From assembly GCA_963773835.1 (NCBI GenBank), contig CAVZCQ010000005.1, forward strand, positions 62,001-126,000: 64,000 bases of DNA, given 5' to 3'. The notes beneath the pieces were generated by a model, which had not been told where the DNA came from, ran no database searches, and saw only the letters and a program-made list of their open reading frames with translations. Source of the stretch: JOPF136 sp963773835 (GTDB lineage: Bacteria; Acidobacteriota; Terriglobia; Acidiferrales; UBA7541). Shown one piece after another: positions 42,194-50,340 of this stretch. The number at the start of each line of letters is the position of its first letter. Positions within the stretch are counted from its first letter, which is position 1. A program made the position numbers and the translations under genes.

Positions 42194-43591
42194 TCAGTCC
42201 GCGGCAGGAGCCTGCACGCCCAGATCGCGCGGCAGCGGCCGGGGCAGGCTCACGGGCTTCGCGGCGGCCTCGAACTGCGCCTCTTCCGTGGACCCCTTCA
42301 GCGCCGTCGTCTGCGTCTTCCCGCCCATGATTACCTGCGCCACCTCGTCGAAGTACCCAGTGCCCACATAGCGCTGGTGCTTCACCGCCTCGTAGCCGTG
42401 CTCGCGCTCGGCGGTGAATTCCGCTTCCTGCACGCGGCAATAGGCGGACATGCCGCTCTGGCGGTAGCCCCGGGCCAGCTCGAACATGCTCAGGTTCAGC
42501 GCGTGGAAGCCGGCCAGCGTCACGAACTGGAATTTGTATCCCATCGCCCCTAGCTCCCGCTGGAATTTCCCGATTGTCGTCTCGTCTAGGTGCTTCCGCC
42601 AGTTGAACGACGGCGAGCAGTTGTAGGCCAGCAGCTTGCCGGGGTACTTCGCGTGGATGCCCTCGGCGAATTCGCACGCCTCCGCCAAGTCGGGCTTCGA
42701 GGTCTCGCACCACAGCATATCGGCATAGGGCGCGTAGGCCAGTCCACGGGCGATGGCCGCCTTCGTCCCGCCGCGGTAAACGAAGAAGCCTTCCGATGTC
42801 CGCTCCCCGGTCAGGAAGGGACGGTCCAGCGGGTCGTGGTCGCTCAGGATCAGCTTCGCGCTCTCCGCGTCCGTGCGCGCCATCAGGATCGTGGGCACAT
42901 CCAGAACGTCGGCGGCCAGCCGCGCCGCCACCAGTTTGTTCACGAATTCCCCGGTGGATACCAGCACTTTTCCGCCCAGGTGCCCGCACTTTTTCGCCGA
43001 AGAAAGCTGGTCCTCGAAGTGCACTCCCGCAGCGCCGGCTTCAATCATCGCTTTCATCAGCTCGAATGCGTTCAAGTTGCCCCCGAAGCCCGCTTCGGCG
43101 TCGGCAAACATGGGCGCGAACCAGTGCGTCCCGTTCTTTCCTTCGGAATGGTGGATCTGGTCGGCCCGCGCCAGCGCACGGTTGATCGAGCTCACCAGCC
43201 GCGGAACGCTGTTCGCCGGATACAGGCTCTGGTCCGGATACATTTCGCCGGACAGGTTGGCGTCCGCCGCCGCCTGCCAGCCGCTCACGTAAATCGCTTC
43301 GAGCCCCGCGCTCACCTGGGCCACCGCCTGGTTGCCTGTCATCGCGCCCAGTGAGGTGACGTAAGGCCGCGTCTGCATCAGTGCCCACAGTCGCTCCGCG
43401 CCCATGCGCGCCAGCGTGTGCTCGATGTGCACCGAGCCCCGCAGCTTCTCCACTTCCACGGCGGAGTAGGGCCGCGTGATGCCCCCCCAGCGCGGGCTCT
43501 TCTTCCAGGTTTCCGCAAGTTCGGTTGCCGGGCGCGGGCGATGGCTTTTCAGGCAGGTCTTCATGATGGGCTCCGTTTCCTCTGCGTTCAC
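42194..43591 (-). CDS. aceA: Isocitrate lyase
   Basis: The product is 465 residues from the first ATG, or 456 from MKTCLKSHRP at 43564. It has the catalytic signature KKCGHLGGK (Cys202 in the longer form), the metal-binding region FADAEAGFGG and an LMARTDAES segment, all typical of the bacterial 430-residue class. It cleaves isocitrate to glyoxylate and succinate and so allows growth on acetate or fatty acids. Malate synthase is not in the window. It is divergent from an IclR regulator, with four GAAC-N4-GTTC sites between them, one of them directly at the upstream edge of the first ATG. Confidence 0.96.
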   Translation of the reverse strand: MNAEETEPIMKTCLKSHRPRPATELAETWKKSPRWGGITRPYSAVEVEKLRGSVHIEHTLARMGAERLWALMQTRPYVTSLGAMTGNQAVAQVSAGLEAIYVSGWQAAADANLSGEMYPDQSLYPANSVPRLVSSINRALARADQIHHSEGKNGTHWFAPMFADAEAGFGGNLNAFELMKAMIEAGAAGVHFEDQLSSAKKCGHLGGKVLVSTGEFVNKLVAARLAADVLDVPTILMARTDAESAKLILSDHDPLDRPFLTGERTSEGFFVYRGGTKAAIARGLAYAPYADMLWCETSKPDLAEACEFAEGIHAKYPGKLLAYNCSPSFNWRKHLDETTIGKFQRELGAMGYKFQFVTLAGFHALNLSMFELARGYRQSGMSAYCRVQEAEFTAEREHGYEAVKHQRYVGTGYFDEVAQVIMGGKTQTTALKGSTEEAQFEAAAKPVSLPRPLPRDLGVQAPAAD

Positions 43592-43597
43592 TATGCT

Positions 43598-43609
43598 GAA
43601 CGCATGTTC
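43598..43609. promoter_or_regulatory. GAAC-N4-GTTC palindrome, site A (next to aceA)
   Basis: GAAC-GCAT-GTTC, centred at 43603.5, lies immediately upstream of the first aceA ATG. A protein bound here would block early transcription or translation of aceA. It is one of four identical-arm sites in this gap. Confidence 0.7.
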
Positions 43610-43659
43610 CGCAGGTTAGTCGAGGCACCTTCGGCTGTCAATTCGCTGTGCAATAGGTT

Positions 43660-43671
43660 GAACAGAAGTTC
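43660..43671. promoter_or_regulatory. GAAC-N4-GTTC palindrome, site B
   Basis: GAAC-AGAA-GTTC, extended by one more paired base on each side (T and A), is centred at 43665.5, 62 bp from site A. It lies where an aceA promoter would be expected. Confidence 0.7.
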
Positions 43672-43760
43672 AGAGGGCTGTTCCGGCGAGGTGGGCCCGC
43701 CGCGGCGGAACTCCCCGCCCGCTCCCGGCAACCGCAATTCGAGTGCCAGTTCGCCCCGCC

Positions 43761-43772
43761 GAACCCCTGTTC
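43761..43772. promoter_or_regulatory. GAAC-N4-GTTC palindrome, site C
   Basis: GAAC-CCCT-GTTC is centred at 43766.5, 101 bp from site B and about 113 bp upstream of the iclR-type start. The spacer is unrelated to those of the other sites, so only the arms are conserved. Confidence 0.65.
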
Positions 43773-43818
43773 TATCTGTTGGATACGCCGGCCGCCGCTA
43801 CCGGCTGTGCAAAGTTTT

Positions 43819-43830
43819 GAACATTTGTTC
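43819..43830. promoter_or_regulatory. GAAC-N4-GTTC palindrome, site D (next to iclR)
   Basis: GAAC-ATTT-GTTC is centred at 43824.5, about 55 bp upstream of the chosen iclR-type ATG and next to the AT-rich stretch that could hold its promoter. The position fits autorepression. Confidence 0.7.
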
Positions 43831-43878
43831 TGTATTCTGGCCACGCCGTTTTGCGGTATCCTTGCGGAAGCTGCTCCC

Positions 43879-44673
43879 ATGCACGCCGCCAAGGAAAGCC
43901 CGGCCACCGCCGTCGAGCGCGCCCTCGGCATTCTCGAGGCCGTTTCCCGGCGTTCGGGCGGCCTCTCCAACTCCGAGATCAGCCGCAAACTCGCCATCCC
44001 CAAGAGCTCGGCGAGCTACATCCTCCGCGCGCTCGAGCGCCGCGGCTATCTGCATCGCAACGCGGAGGACGGCAAATACCGCCTGGGATTGAAGGTGCTC
44101 GACCTCGGCCACGGCGTGGCCATGGGCCTCGACCTGCGCGAAGTGGCCCGCCCCATTCTCCAGGACCTCGTCCGCCGCGTGAACCTGACCGCGCATCTCG
44201 CCATCCTCGAAAACGGTGAAGCGGTGTACATCGAACGGGTCGAAGCTCCCGGCTTTATCCAAATGAACACCTGGGTCGGCCGCCGCATGTACATCCACGC
44301 CACCAGCATCGGAAAAGCGCTCGCTGCGGGGCTGGCACACGAGGAACTGCACGCCATCCTCGCCGGCCACGGCCTGGTGAAACGCACGTCGAAGACCATC
44401 ACGCAACACGCCAGGTTGCTGAAAGAACTGGATCACGTCCGCTCGCAGGGCTATGCCATGGACGATGAGGAAAACAGCATCGGTGTGCGCTGCATCGGCG
44501 CTCCGATTTACAACGCCGAGGGCCGCGTGGAAGCCGCCCTGGGCGTCAGCGGCACCATCGCCATGGTCAATTCCGAAACTCTTCCCAGATTTGTCGAAGC
44601 TGTAAAGGACGCCGCGCGCCGCATTTCCGCCAAACTCGGCTACTCTGCCCATTCGCCCTCCCGCCACCGGTAG
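43879..44673 (+). CDS. IclR-family transcriptional regulator
   Basis: The 264-residue protein has a winged helix-turn-helix (about residues 10-75, AVERALGILEAVSRRSGG, then IPKSSASYILRALERRGYL) and an IclR effector domain (about 85-255, with the TSIGKALAAGL motif). The ATG at 43879 is preferred over 43807, because the longer form would place operator site D inside the gene and adds a hydrophobic, family-unlike tail. It is divergent from aceA, the textbook target of IclR, so it probably controls the glyoxylate shunt and itself. Confidence 0.92.
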   Translation: MHAAKESPATAVERALGILEAVSRRSGGLSNSEISRKLAIPKSSASYILRALERRGYLHRNAEDGKYRLGLKVLDLGHGVAMGLDLREVARPILQDLVRRVNLTAHLAILENGEAVYIERVEAPGFIQMNTWVGRRMYIHATSIGKALAAGLAHEELHAILAGHGLVKRTSKTITQHARLLKELDHVRSQGYAMDDEENSIGVRCIGAPIYNAEGRVEAALGVSGTIAMVNSETLPRFVEAVKDAARRISAKLGYSAHSPSRHR

Positions 44674-44754
44674 CGCTGGCCCGCTGCGCCAGCTCACAAA
44701 TCTGTACTCGCCCTCTATTGCGGCCCCCTCCCACGCACGTTACCATCCACGCGC

Positions 44755-47700
44755 ATGTCCGGTGCCGGGCAGCCTATGGAAGCCTTTCAGCCTCCCGAGA
44801 AAACTCGCGGCTTCTGGGCCCTCATCGCCACGCAATTCACCGGGGCCTTCAACGACAACGCGCTCAAATTCCTGATCATCAATCTGATTCTTTACGGAGG
44901 CCTGGCGACGGAGCAGCAGGACCGCCTGGTGCCGCTGGTGAGCGTGGCCTTCGGTCTGCCGTTTCTGCTGTTCTCCATGGCGGGAGGTTTTCTGGCGGAC
45001 CGCTACAGCAAACGCCGCGTCACGATCGGCACAAAGCTGATGGAAGTGGGAGTGATGACGGTGGCGCTGATCGGGCTCACCCTCAACCATATTGCCGTGC
45101 AATTCGCGGCCATCTTTCTGCTGAGCACGCAGGCCGCGCTGTTTTCTGCGACAAAATACGGGATCCTGCCCGAACTCTTGCCGGAGAAGCGGCTGTCCTG
45201 GGGCAACGGCATCATCGAACTCACTACCTTTGTAGCCATCATTACTGGGCAAATGACCGCGGGACCGCTGGCGCAGCACTTCCGTGGCCGCCAGCAGTGG
45301 TCGGGAGCCATCCTGCTCGGGGTTACGGCAGTCGGACTCATGACCAGCCTCGGCATCAGCCACCTTCTGCCCAAGAACCCGGACAAGAAATTCCGCACGA
45401 ATTTCCTGGCGGATGTTTGGAACGAAGCCGGCTACATGCGCAAGGATCGCGTGCTCTGGCTCGCTGTCCTGGGCAATTGTTACCTGTTCTACTTGGGTGC
45501 GCTTCTGCAATTCCTCATTGTGATCTATGGCCGCCGCGTCTTGCAGCTCGACGAGACGCACGCCGGCATCCTGCTGGCCACGTTGGCCCTAGGCCTCGGG
45601 CTTGGGAGTTTCGCCGCTGGCTATCTCTCCGGCAATAAAATCGAATATGGGCTGATCCCGCTGGGCTCGATCGGGATGACCGTGTTCGCAGCACTGTTGT
45701 GGCCCGCGGGACTTTCCCCCGTCAATTTTGCGTTGCGGCTGGGCGCTCTGGGGTTCTTCGGGGGGATCTATGCAGTGCCGATTCAGGCCCTGATTCAGCA
45801 TCGGCCCGAAGAAAGCCGGCGCGGCACAGTCATCGCCGGGGCGGGATTTATTTCCTGGTTGGGGATTTGTCTCTCCGGCGGCGTTTTCTGGCTGCTCCTG
45901 AAGCAACTCAACCTGAGCCCTTCAGAAACTTTTCTTGCTGGCGCGGCCATGACGCTTGCAGCCACGGTGTATACCGTGTGGCTGCTGCCCGACTCTCTGG
46001 TGCGGCTCCTGCTCTGGATGCTGACGCACACGCTTTACCGCATCCGTGTAGTGGGCCGCGACAATATCCCCGAGCGCGGCGGGGCGCTGTTCGTCTGCAA
46101 CCATATGTCCTGGGTGGACGCCCTGCTGCTTACGGCCTCCACCGACCGTCTCATCCGCTTCCTCATGTTCAAAGACATCTACGAACATCCGTTGATCAAA
46201 CCCATTGCCCGCATCGGTCGCGCTATCCCCATCTCCAGCCAGCAACGGCCGCGCGACATGATCCGTTCGCTCCGCGAAGCCAGCGACGCCATCCGCGCCG
46301 GCGAGATCGTGTGCATCTTCGCCGAAGGCCAAATCACCCGCATCGGCCACCTGCTGCCCTTCCGCCGCGGATTCGAGCGCATCATGAAGGGCGTCGAAGC
46401 CCCCATCGTCCCCGTGGCGCTCGACGGCGTGTGGGGCAGCATCTTCAGCTTTGAACGCGGCCGTTTTCTCTGGAAGATGCCGAAACAGATCCCCTACCCC
46501 GTTACGGTCAGCTTTGGCGCGCCCCTACCATCAACCACCACGGCGCCGGAGGTGCGCCAGGCAGTGGAAGAACTCAGCGCCGAATCCGCCGCCGAACGGA
46601 TGCGCGCCCTTCCTTCGCTCGATCTCGAACTCGTGCGTACCGCGCGCCGCCATCCCTTCCGCTTCGCCATGGCCGATGGCCAGCGCGGCAGCATCCGTTT
46701 TCACGCCGCGCTCACCGGCGCCATCCTCCTCGCCCGCCGCCTCCGCCGCCACTGGCAGAACCAGACCATGGTCGGAATCCTTCTGCCACCCTCTGTCCCG
46801 GGCGCGCTCGTGAACCACGCCGCTCTGCTGCTCGGAAAAGTGCCGGTGCATCTGAACTACACGATGTCCACCGAGGGAGTGGCCTCCTGCGCCCGCCAGT
46901 GCGGCCTCCAGACCGTTCTCACCGCTCAGGCCTTTCTCGACAAATTGAAGCTGCAAGTCCCCGGACGCACACTGCTGCTCGAAGAAATCACCGCGGGCGC
47001 CGGCCTCGGGGAAAAACTCGCTGCGGCAGCAATGGCCTGGCTCCTGCCGGGCCCGCTTCTGTTCCGCGCGCTCGGACGCGCCGCCCACTCACGGCTCAAG
47101 GACACCGCGACAATTATTTTCTCCAGCGGCAGTACTGGGGAACCCAAAGGCGTCGTGCTCTCTCACGGCAACGTGGCCGCCAACATTGAACAAATCACCC
47201 AGGCGTTTGCCCTGGATAGCCACGACCGCCTGCTCGGCATTCTTCCCTTCTTCCATTCCTTCGGCTTCACCGTCACGCTCATGCTGCCGGCCATCGAAGG
47301 GCTCGGCGTGGTCTATCACGTCAGCCCGCTCGACGCGCGCGCCATCGGCGCCCTCGTCGAACAATTCCGCGTCACCTTTCTCCTCTCCACTCCCACGTTT
47401 CTCCAGGCTTATATGCGCCGCTGCTCGCCCGAACAGTTTGGCAGCCTCGCCTACGTCCTCGTCGGCGCGGAGAAGTTGCCCGACCGCGTGGCGCTCGCGT
47501 TTGAAGACACGTTCGGCCTTCGCCCCCTCGAAGGTTATGGCGCAACGGAGTGCTCTCCCGTCGTCGCCGTGAATGCACCGGACTTCCGCGGCCCTGGATT
47601 CCGCCAGATAGGCGCTAAACGCGGCCACATCGGCCACCCCCTGCCGGGAATCAGCGTGCGCATAGTGGATCCGGAAGCCCTCGAACGCGGCGAGACCGTT

Positions 47701-48195
47701 CTAGTGCCGGCGGGCCAGCCCGGCATGCTGCTCGTCCGCGGTCCAAACATCATGCAGGGCTATCTGAACCGTCCGGAAAAAACCGCGGATGCGCTCCGCG
47801 ACGGATGGTACGTCACCGGCGACGTGGCTATGCGCGATGAGGACGGTTTTCTCACCATCACCGACCGCCTTAGCCGTTTCAGCAAAATCGGCGGCGAAAT
47901 GGTTCCCCACGGCCGCGTGGAAGAAAAACTCCACGAGCTCGCCGGAACGACGGAGCAAACCTTTGTCGTTGCCGCCGTTCCCGACGAGCGCAAAGGCGAA
48001 CGCCTGGTCGTTCTGCACACCCTGCCCGATGAAAAATTGAAGGAGTGTCTCGAAAAACTGCCCGGATGCGGCCTGCCCAACCTGTGGATTCCCCGCGCCG
48101 ACAATTTCTTCCGCGTCGAAGCGCTCCCCTACCTGGGCACCGGCAAACTCGACCTCCGCCGCGCCCGCGAACTCGCACTCGCCTCTGCCAAGTAA
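44755..48195 (+). CDS. Fused lysophospholipid transporter / acyltransferase / acyl-ACP synthetase
   Basis: The 1,146-residue protein joins three enzymes of lysophospholipid repair. Residues about 15-415 are an LplT-like MFS flippase (QFTGAFNDNALKFLIINL). Residues 430-610 are a PlsC acyltransferase with the HX4D motif NHMSWVD (His450, Asp455). Residues about 640-1140 are an AMP-binding acyl-ACP synthetase with IIFSSGSTGEPKG (about 787) and EGYGATECSP. In E. coli, LplT and Aas are separate neighbours; here they are one chain. It imports lysophospholipid and re-acylates it at the inner membrane. Upstream lies the iclR-type gene, 81 bp away. Confidence 0.93.
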   Translation: MSGAGQPMEAFQPPEKTRGFWALIATQFTGAFNDNALKFLIINLILYGGLATEQQDRLVPLVSVAFGLPFLLFSMAGGFLADRYSKRRVTIGTKLMEVGVMTVALIGLTLNHIAVQFAAIFLLSTQAALFSATKYGILPELLPEKRLSWGNGIIELTTFVAIITGQMTAGPLAQHFRGRQQWSGAILLGVTAVGLMTSLGISHLLPKNPDKKFRTNFLADVWNEAGYMRKDRVLWLAVLGNCYLFYLGALLQFLIVIYGRRVLQLDETHAGILLATLALGLGLGSFAAGYLSGNKIEYGLIPLGSIGMTVFAALLWPAGLSPVNFALRLGALGFFGGIYAVPIQALIQHRPEESRRGTVIAGAGFISWLGICLSGGVFWLLLKQLNLSPSETFLAGAAMTLAATVYTVWLLPDSLVRLLLWMLTHTLYRIRVVGRDNIPERGGALFVCNHMSWVDALLLTASTDRLIRFLMFKDIYEHPLIKPIARIGRAIPISSQQRPRDMIRSLREASDAIRAGEIVCIFAEGQITRIGHLLPFRRGFERIMKGVEAPIVPVALDGVWGSIFSFERGRFLWKMPKQIPYPVTVSFGAPLPSTTTAPEVRQAVEELSAESAAERMRALPSLDLELVRTARRHPFRFAMADGQRGSIRFHAALTGAILLARRLRRHWQNQTMVGILLPPSVPGALVNHAALLLGKVPVHLNYTMSTEGVASCARQCGLQTVLTAQAFLDKLKLQVPGRTLLLEEITAGAGLGEKLAAAAMAWLLPGPLLFRALGRAAHSRLKDTATIIFSSGSTGEPKGVVLSHGNVAANIEQITQAFALDSHDRLLGILPFFHSFGFTVTLMLPAIEGLGVVYHVSPLDARAIGALVEQFRVTFLLSTPTFLQAYMRRCSPEQFGSLAYVLVGAEKLPDRVALAFEDTFGLRPLEGYGATECSPVVAVNAPDFRGPGFRQIGAKRGHIGHPLPGISVRIVDPEALERGETVLVPAGQPGMLLVRGPNIMQGYLNRPEKTADALRDGWYVTGDVAMRDEDGFLTITDRLSRFSKIGGEMVPHGRVEEKLHELAGTTEQTFVVAAVPDERKGERLVVLHTLPDEKLKECLEKLPGCGLPNLWIPRADNFFRVEALPYLGTGKLDLRRARELALASAK

Positions 48196-48196
48196 A

Positions 48197-48219
48197 GGTA
48201 GCGCCGGCGTCCCGCCGGC
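48197..48219. repeat. REP-like palindrome, GCCGGC family, copy 1
   Basis: GGTAGC followed by GCCGGC, five bases (GTCCC) and GCCGGC again, two bases after the LplT-Aas stop. It shares its head and arms with the copy at 50228, so it is an interspersed element, perhaps acting as a transcript-end hairpin. Confidence 0.7.
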
Positions 48220-48275
48220 CGAGCGTGGCGAGCCCCGCAGAGTTGGCTCCCCATCGATCGCCGGCTCGAAACCGC

Positions 48276-48692
48276 CTATCCCGCCCCCAGCGCCTTCCCC
48301 GCCTTCCCCACCGCGGCCTGCGGCACGAAAATCACGGCGCCGTATCGCCCCGCTCCCGCGGCCACCGCCTGCAAAGCGCGCACATTCACTTTCGCCGCGG
48401 CGAGTCTCGCCAGCAGCTCGGCGACCGCGCCGTGCCGGTCATCGCCCTCCACGTGGAACGCGATCTGCTTCTTGCTCACCTTCAGCTTTGCCGCCTTTGC
48501 GGCGGCCGCAAACGCGGCTCCGTTCTCCGGGACGAATTCGAGTGTCGCCTTCCCCGTGTCGCGGGCATAGCCCCACAACGCGATCAGGTTGATCCCCGCC
48601 GCGCGCATAGCTCCCAGCACGCGCGCCCCCTCTCCTACTTTATTCGCCACCGATGCCGAATAATGCTCCACCTGCCGGATTGTCTCTGCCAT
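48276..48692 (-). CDS. Tandem ACT-domain protein
   Basis: The 138-residue protein carries two ACT-like folds (about residues 8-65 and 72-135): SASVANKVGEGARVLGAMRA, and FHVEGDDRHGAVAELLARLA with an AGRYGAVIFV strand. ACT domains bind amino acids and are usually regulatory. There is no linked enzymatic domain, so it may act as a free regulatory subunit or sensor. It stands alone between the LplT-Aas gene and the amidohydrolase gene. Confidence 0.82.
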   Translation of the reverse strand: MAETIRQVEHYSASVANKVGEGARVLGAMRAAGINLIALWGYARDTGKATLEFVPENGAAFAAAAKAAKLKVSKKQIAFHVEGDDRHGAVAELLARLAAAKVNVRALQAVAAGAGRYGAVIFVPQAAVGKAGKALGAG

Positions 48693-48799
48693 AAATCCCT
48701 CCTCCTCGCGGTACCGAATCCGCGTATTCTACCCAATCCGAGCGGCTGCGCGGAAACTTCGCACTGCCATGCCGCCCGGTGTCGGCCGAATCCGCGAAC

Positions 48800-50122
48800 T
48801 CACTTCGGGCCGGCGCGGTCGTTGCGGTACACCACGCCTTCCTTCATCACAAACAGCACGTGCTCGGTGACGTGGATGTCCTCCAGTGGATTCCCCGGCA
48901 CGGCCACCACATCCCCCAGTTTGCCGGGCTCGAGCGTCCCGAGCCTGTCGCCCCACCCCAGCAGGTCGGCCGAAGCCGCCACGGTCCGCAACGCGTCTTC
49001 CGGCTTCATCCCCATTTTCACCATCTGGTAGAACTCGCCCGCATTGCGCCCGTGAGGATAGACAGCCGCGTCCGTGCCGAAGGCAATCTTCACGCCTTTG
49101 GCGATCGCCCGGTGCATCATGTCTTCCAGCGCCGCAATCGCCGCTCGTCCTTTTGCTTGAATCGCCGGCGGGATTCCCGGATCCGCCTCCAGCCTCTCCT
49201 CGACTCCCACGTGCGCCATCAGCGTCGGCACCAGATACGTTCCCCGCGCCTTCATCATGTCCAGCGCCTCGTCGTCCAGAAACGTGCCGTGCTCGATGGA
49301 ATCGATTCCCGCGCGAATGGCCCGCTTTGCCCCTTCCGAGCCGTGCGCATGTGCCGCGGTCTTCAACCGCAGGGCGTGCGCCTCGCTCACCAGGGCGTCG
49401 AGCTCCGCTTGCGTCAGTTGCGGTGTGTCCACGGCGTCGGTCAAAGAAAGCACTCCGCCCGTGGCGCAGGTCTTGATGATGTCGGCTCCGTATTTGTGCA
49501 TCAACCGCACCGCCTTCCGAGCCTCCTCGGGGCCGTTGATCACTCCTTCCGAGGGGCCAGTCTCCGGGAACAGCCCCTGGCGGAACCCGGCCTCATCGTC
49601 GCAGTGGCCGCCCGTGGCGCCGATCGCGTGCACGGAGACGAGCATACGTGGCCCGATCACGTATCCTTTGCGGATTGAGTCCCGCAGCCCCACGTCGAGC
49701 TGGTCACGCGACCCCACGTCCCGCACCGTCGTGAATCCCGCCAGCAGCGTCTTCCGCGCGTTCACCGTCGAGGCAATCGCAGTCTCCGCGATCGGCTCCT
49801 GCAGCTCATCGATGAAGTTCTGCCGCCAGTTGTACATGTCGGACATGGTCAGGTGCGTGTGCGCGTCGATGAATCCCGGCATCAGCGTCGCATCGCCCAG
49901 ATCCACCACCTCGGCGCCCGCCGGCACGCTCGCGCCCGCCCCCGTTGCCGCGATTTTTCCGTCCGTCACCACAACCACTCCCGGACTCGTAATTTTTCCG
50001 CTCTTCCCGTCGAACATCCGCGCTGCCCGGATGACTGTGGTCTTCCCCCCGGCAACCGCGACTCCCCAACTCGCGCCCGCAACAACCAGAAGCGCGCACA
50101 GCACCCGATGGATCCGCCGCAT
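48800..50122 (-). CDS. Secreted amidohydrolase (prolidase/imidazolonepropionase-like)
   Basis: The 440-residue protein has a signal peptide (about residues 1-25) and the metal-dependent amidohydrolase barrel. Visible metal ligands are GFIDAHTHL, the Lys in ADIIKTCATGG, His residues in AAHAHG and DSIEHG, and Asp in FGTDAAV. It resembles periplasmic Xaa-Pro or Xaa-Arg dipeptidases of the amidohydrolase superfamily, found widely in Acidobacteria. The natural substrate is probably a dipeptide or cyclic amide; it cannot be set from sequence. It is transcribed alone. Confidence 0.9.
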   Translation of the reverse strand: MRRIHRVLCALLVVAGASWGVAVAGGKTTVIRAARMFDGKSGKITSPGVVVVTDGKIAATGAGASVPAGAEVVDLGDATLMPGFIDAHTHLTMSDMYNWRQNFIDELQEPIAETAIASTVNARKTLLAGFTTVRDVGSRDQLDVGLRDSIRKGYVIGPRMLVSVHAIGATGGHCDDEAGFRQGLFPETGPSEGVINGPEEARKAVRLMHKYGADIIKTCATGGVLSLTDAVDTPQLTQAELDALVSEAHALRLKTAAHAHGSEGAKRAIRAGIDSIEHGTFLDDEALDMMKARGTYLVPTLMAHVGVEERLEADPGIPPAIQAKGRAAIAALEDMMHRAIAKGVKIAFGTDAAVYPHGRNAGEFYQMVKMGMKPEDALRTVAASADLLGWGDRLGTLEPGKLGDVVAVPGNPLEDIHVTEHVLFVMKEGVVYRNDRAGPK

Positions 50123-50227
50123 CGCAAGTCCCTCCCGGATTCAGCTTTCCAGTCCCCGCAGTCTCCAACGCCCTCGCGGGAATCCGTCACCATATCTTCC
50201 CGCGCCACAAAGTCAAGCATTGCCCCT

Positions 50228-50250
50228 GGTAGCGCCGGCTTCCAGCCGGC
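50228..50250. repeat. REP-like palindrome, GCCGGC family, copy 2
   Basis: GGTAGC followed by GCCGGC, five bases (TTCCA) and GCCGGC, in the gap between the amidohydrolase and PilZ genes. It matches copy 1 at 48197 in head, arm and spacer length. On the plus strand it is followed by GTTTTTG, but no plus-strand gene ends here. Confidence 0.7.
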
Positions 50251-50340
50251 GTTTTTGTGGTCAGGCGTTTAGACGGCAGATGAGCCGAAGCTGCTCGAGG
50301 GGTAACTGTTGGTTTTCCGTTGTTAATTTGAAGAAAATTT

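Noticed and set aside
50228..50257. Hairpin plus T-run as a rho-independent terminator on the plus strand
   Set aside because: No plus-strand gene ends nearby; both flanking genes are on the minus strand. It is better explained as a REP-like element.
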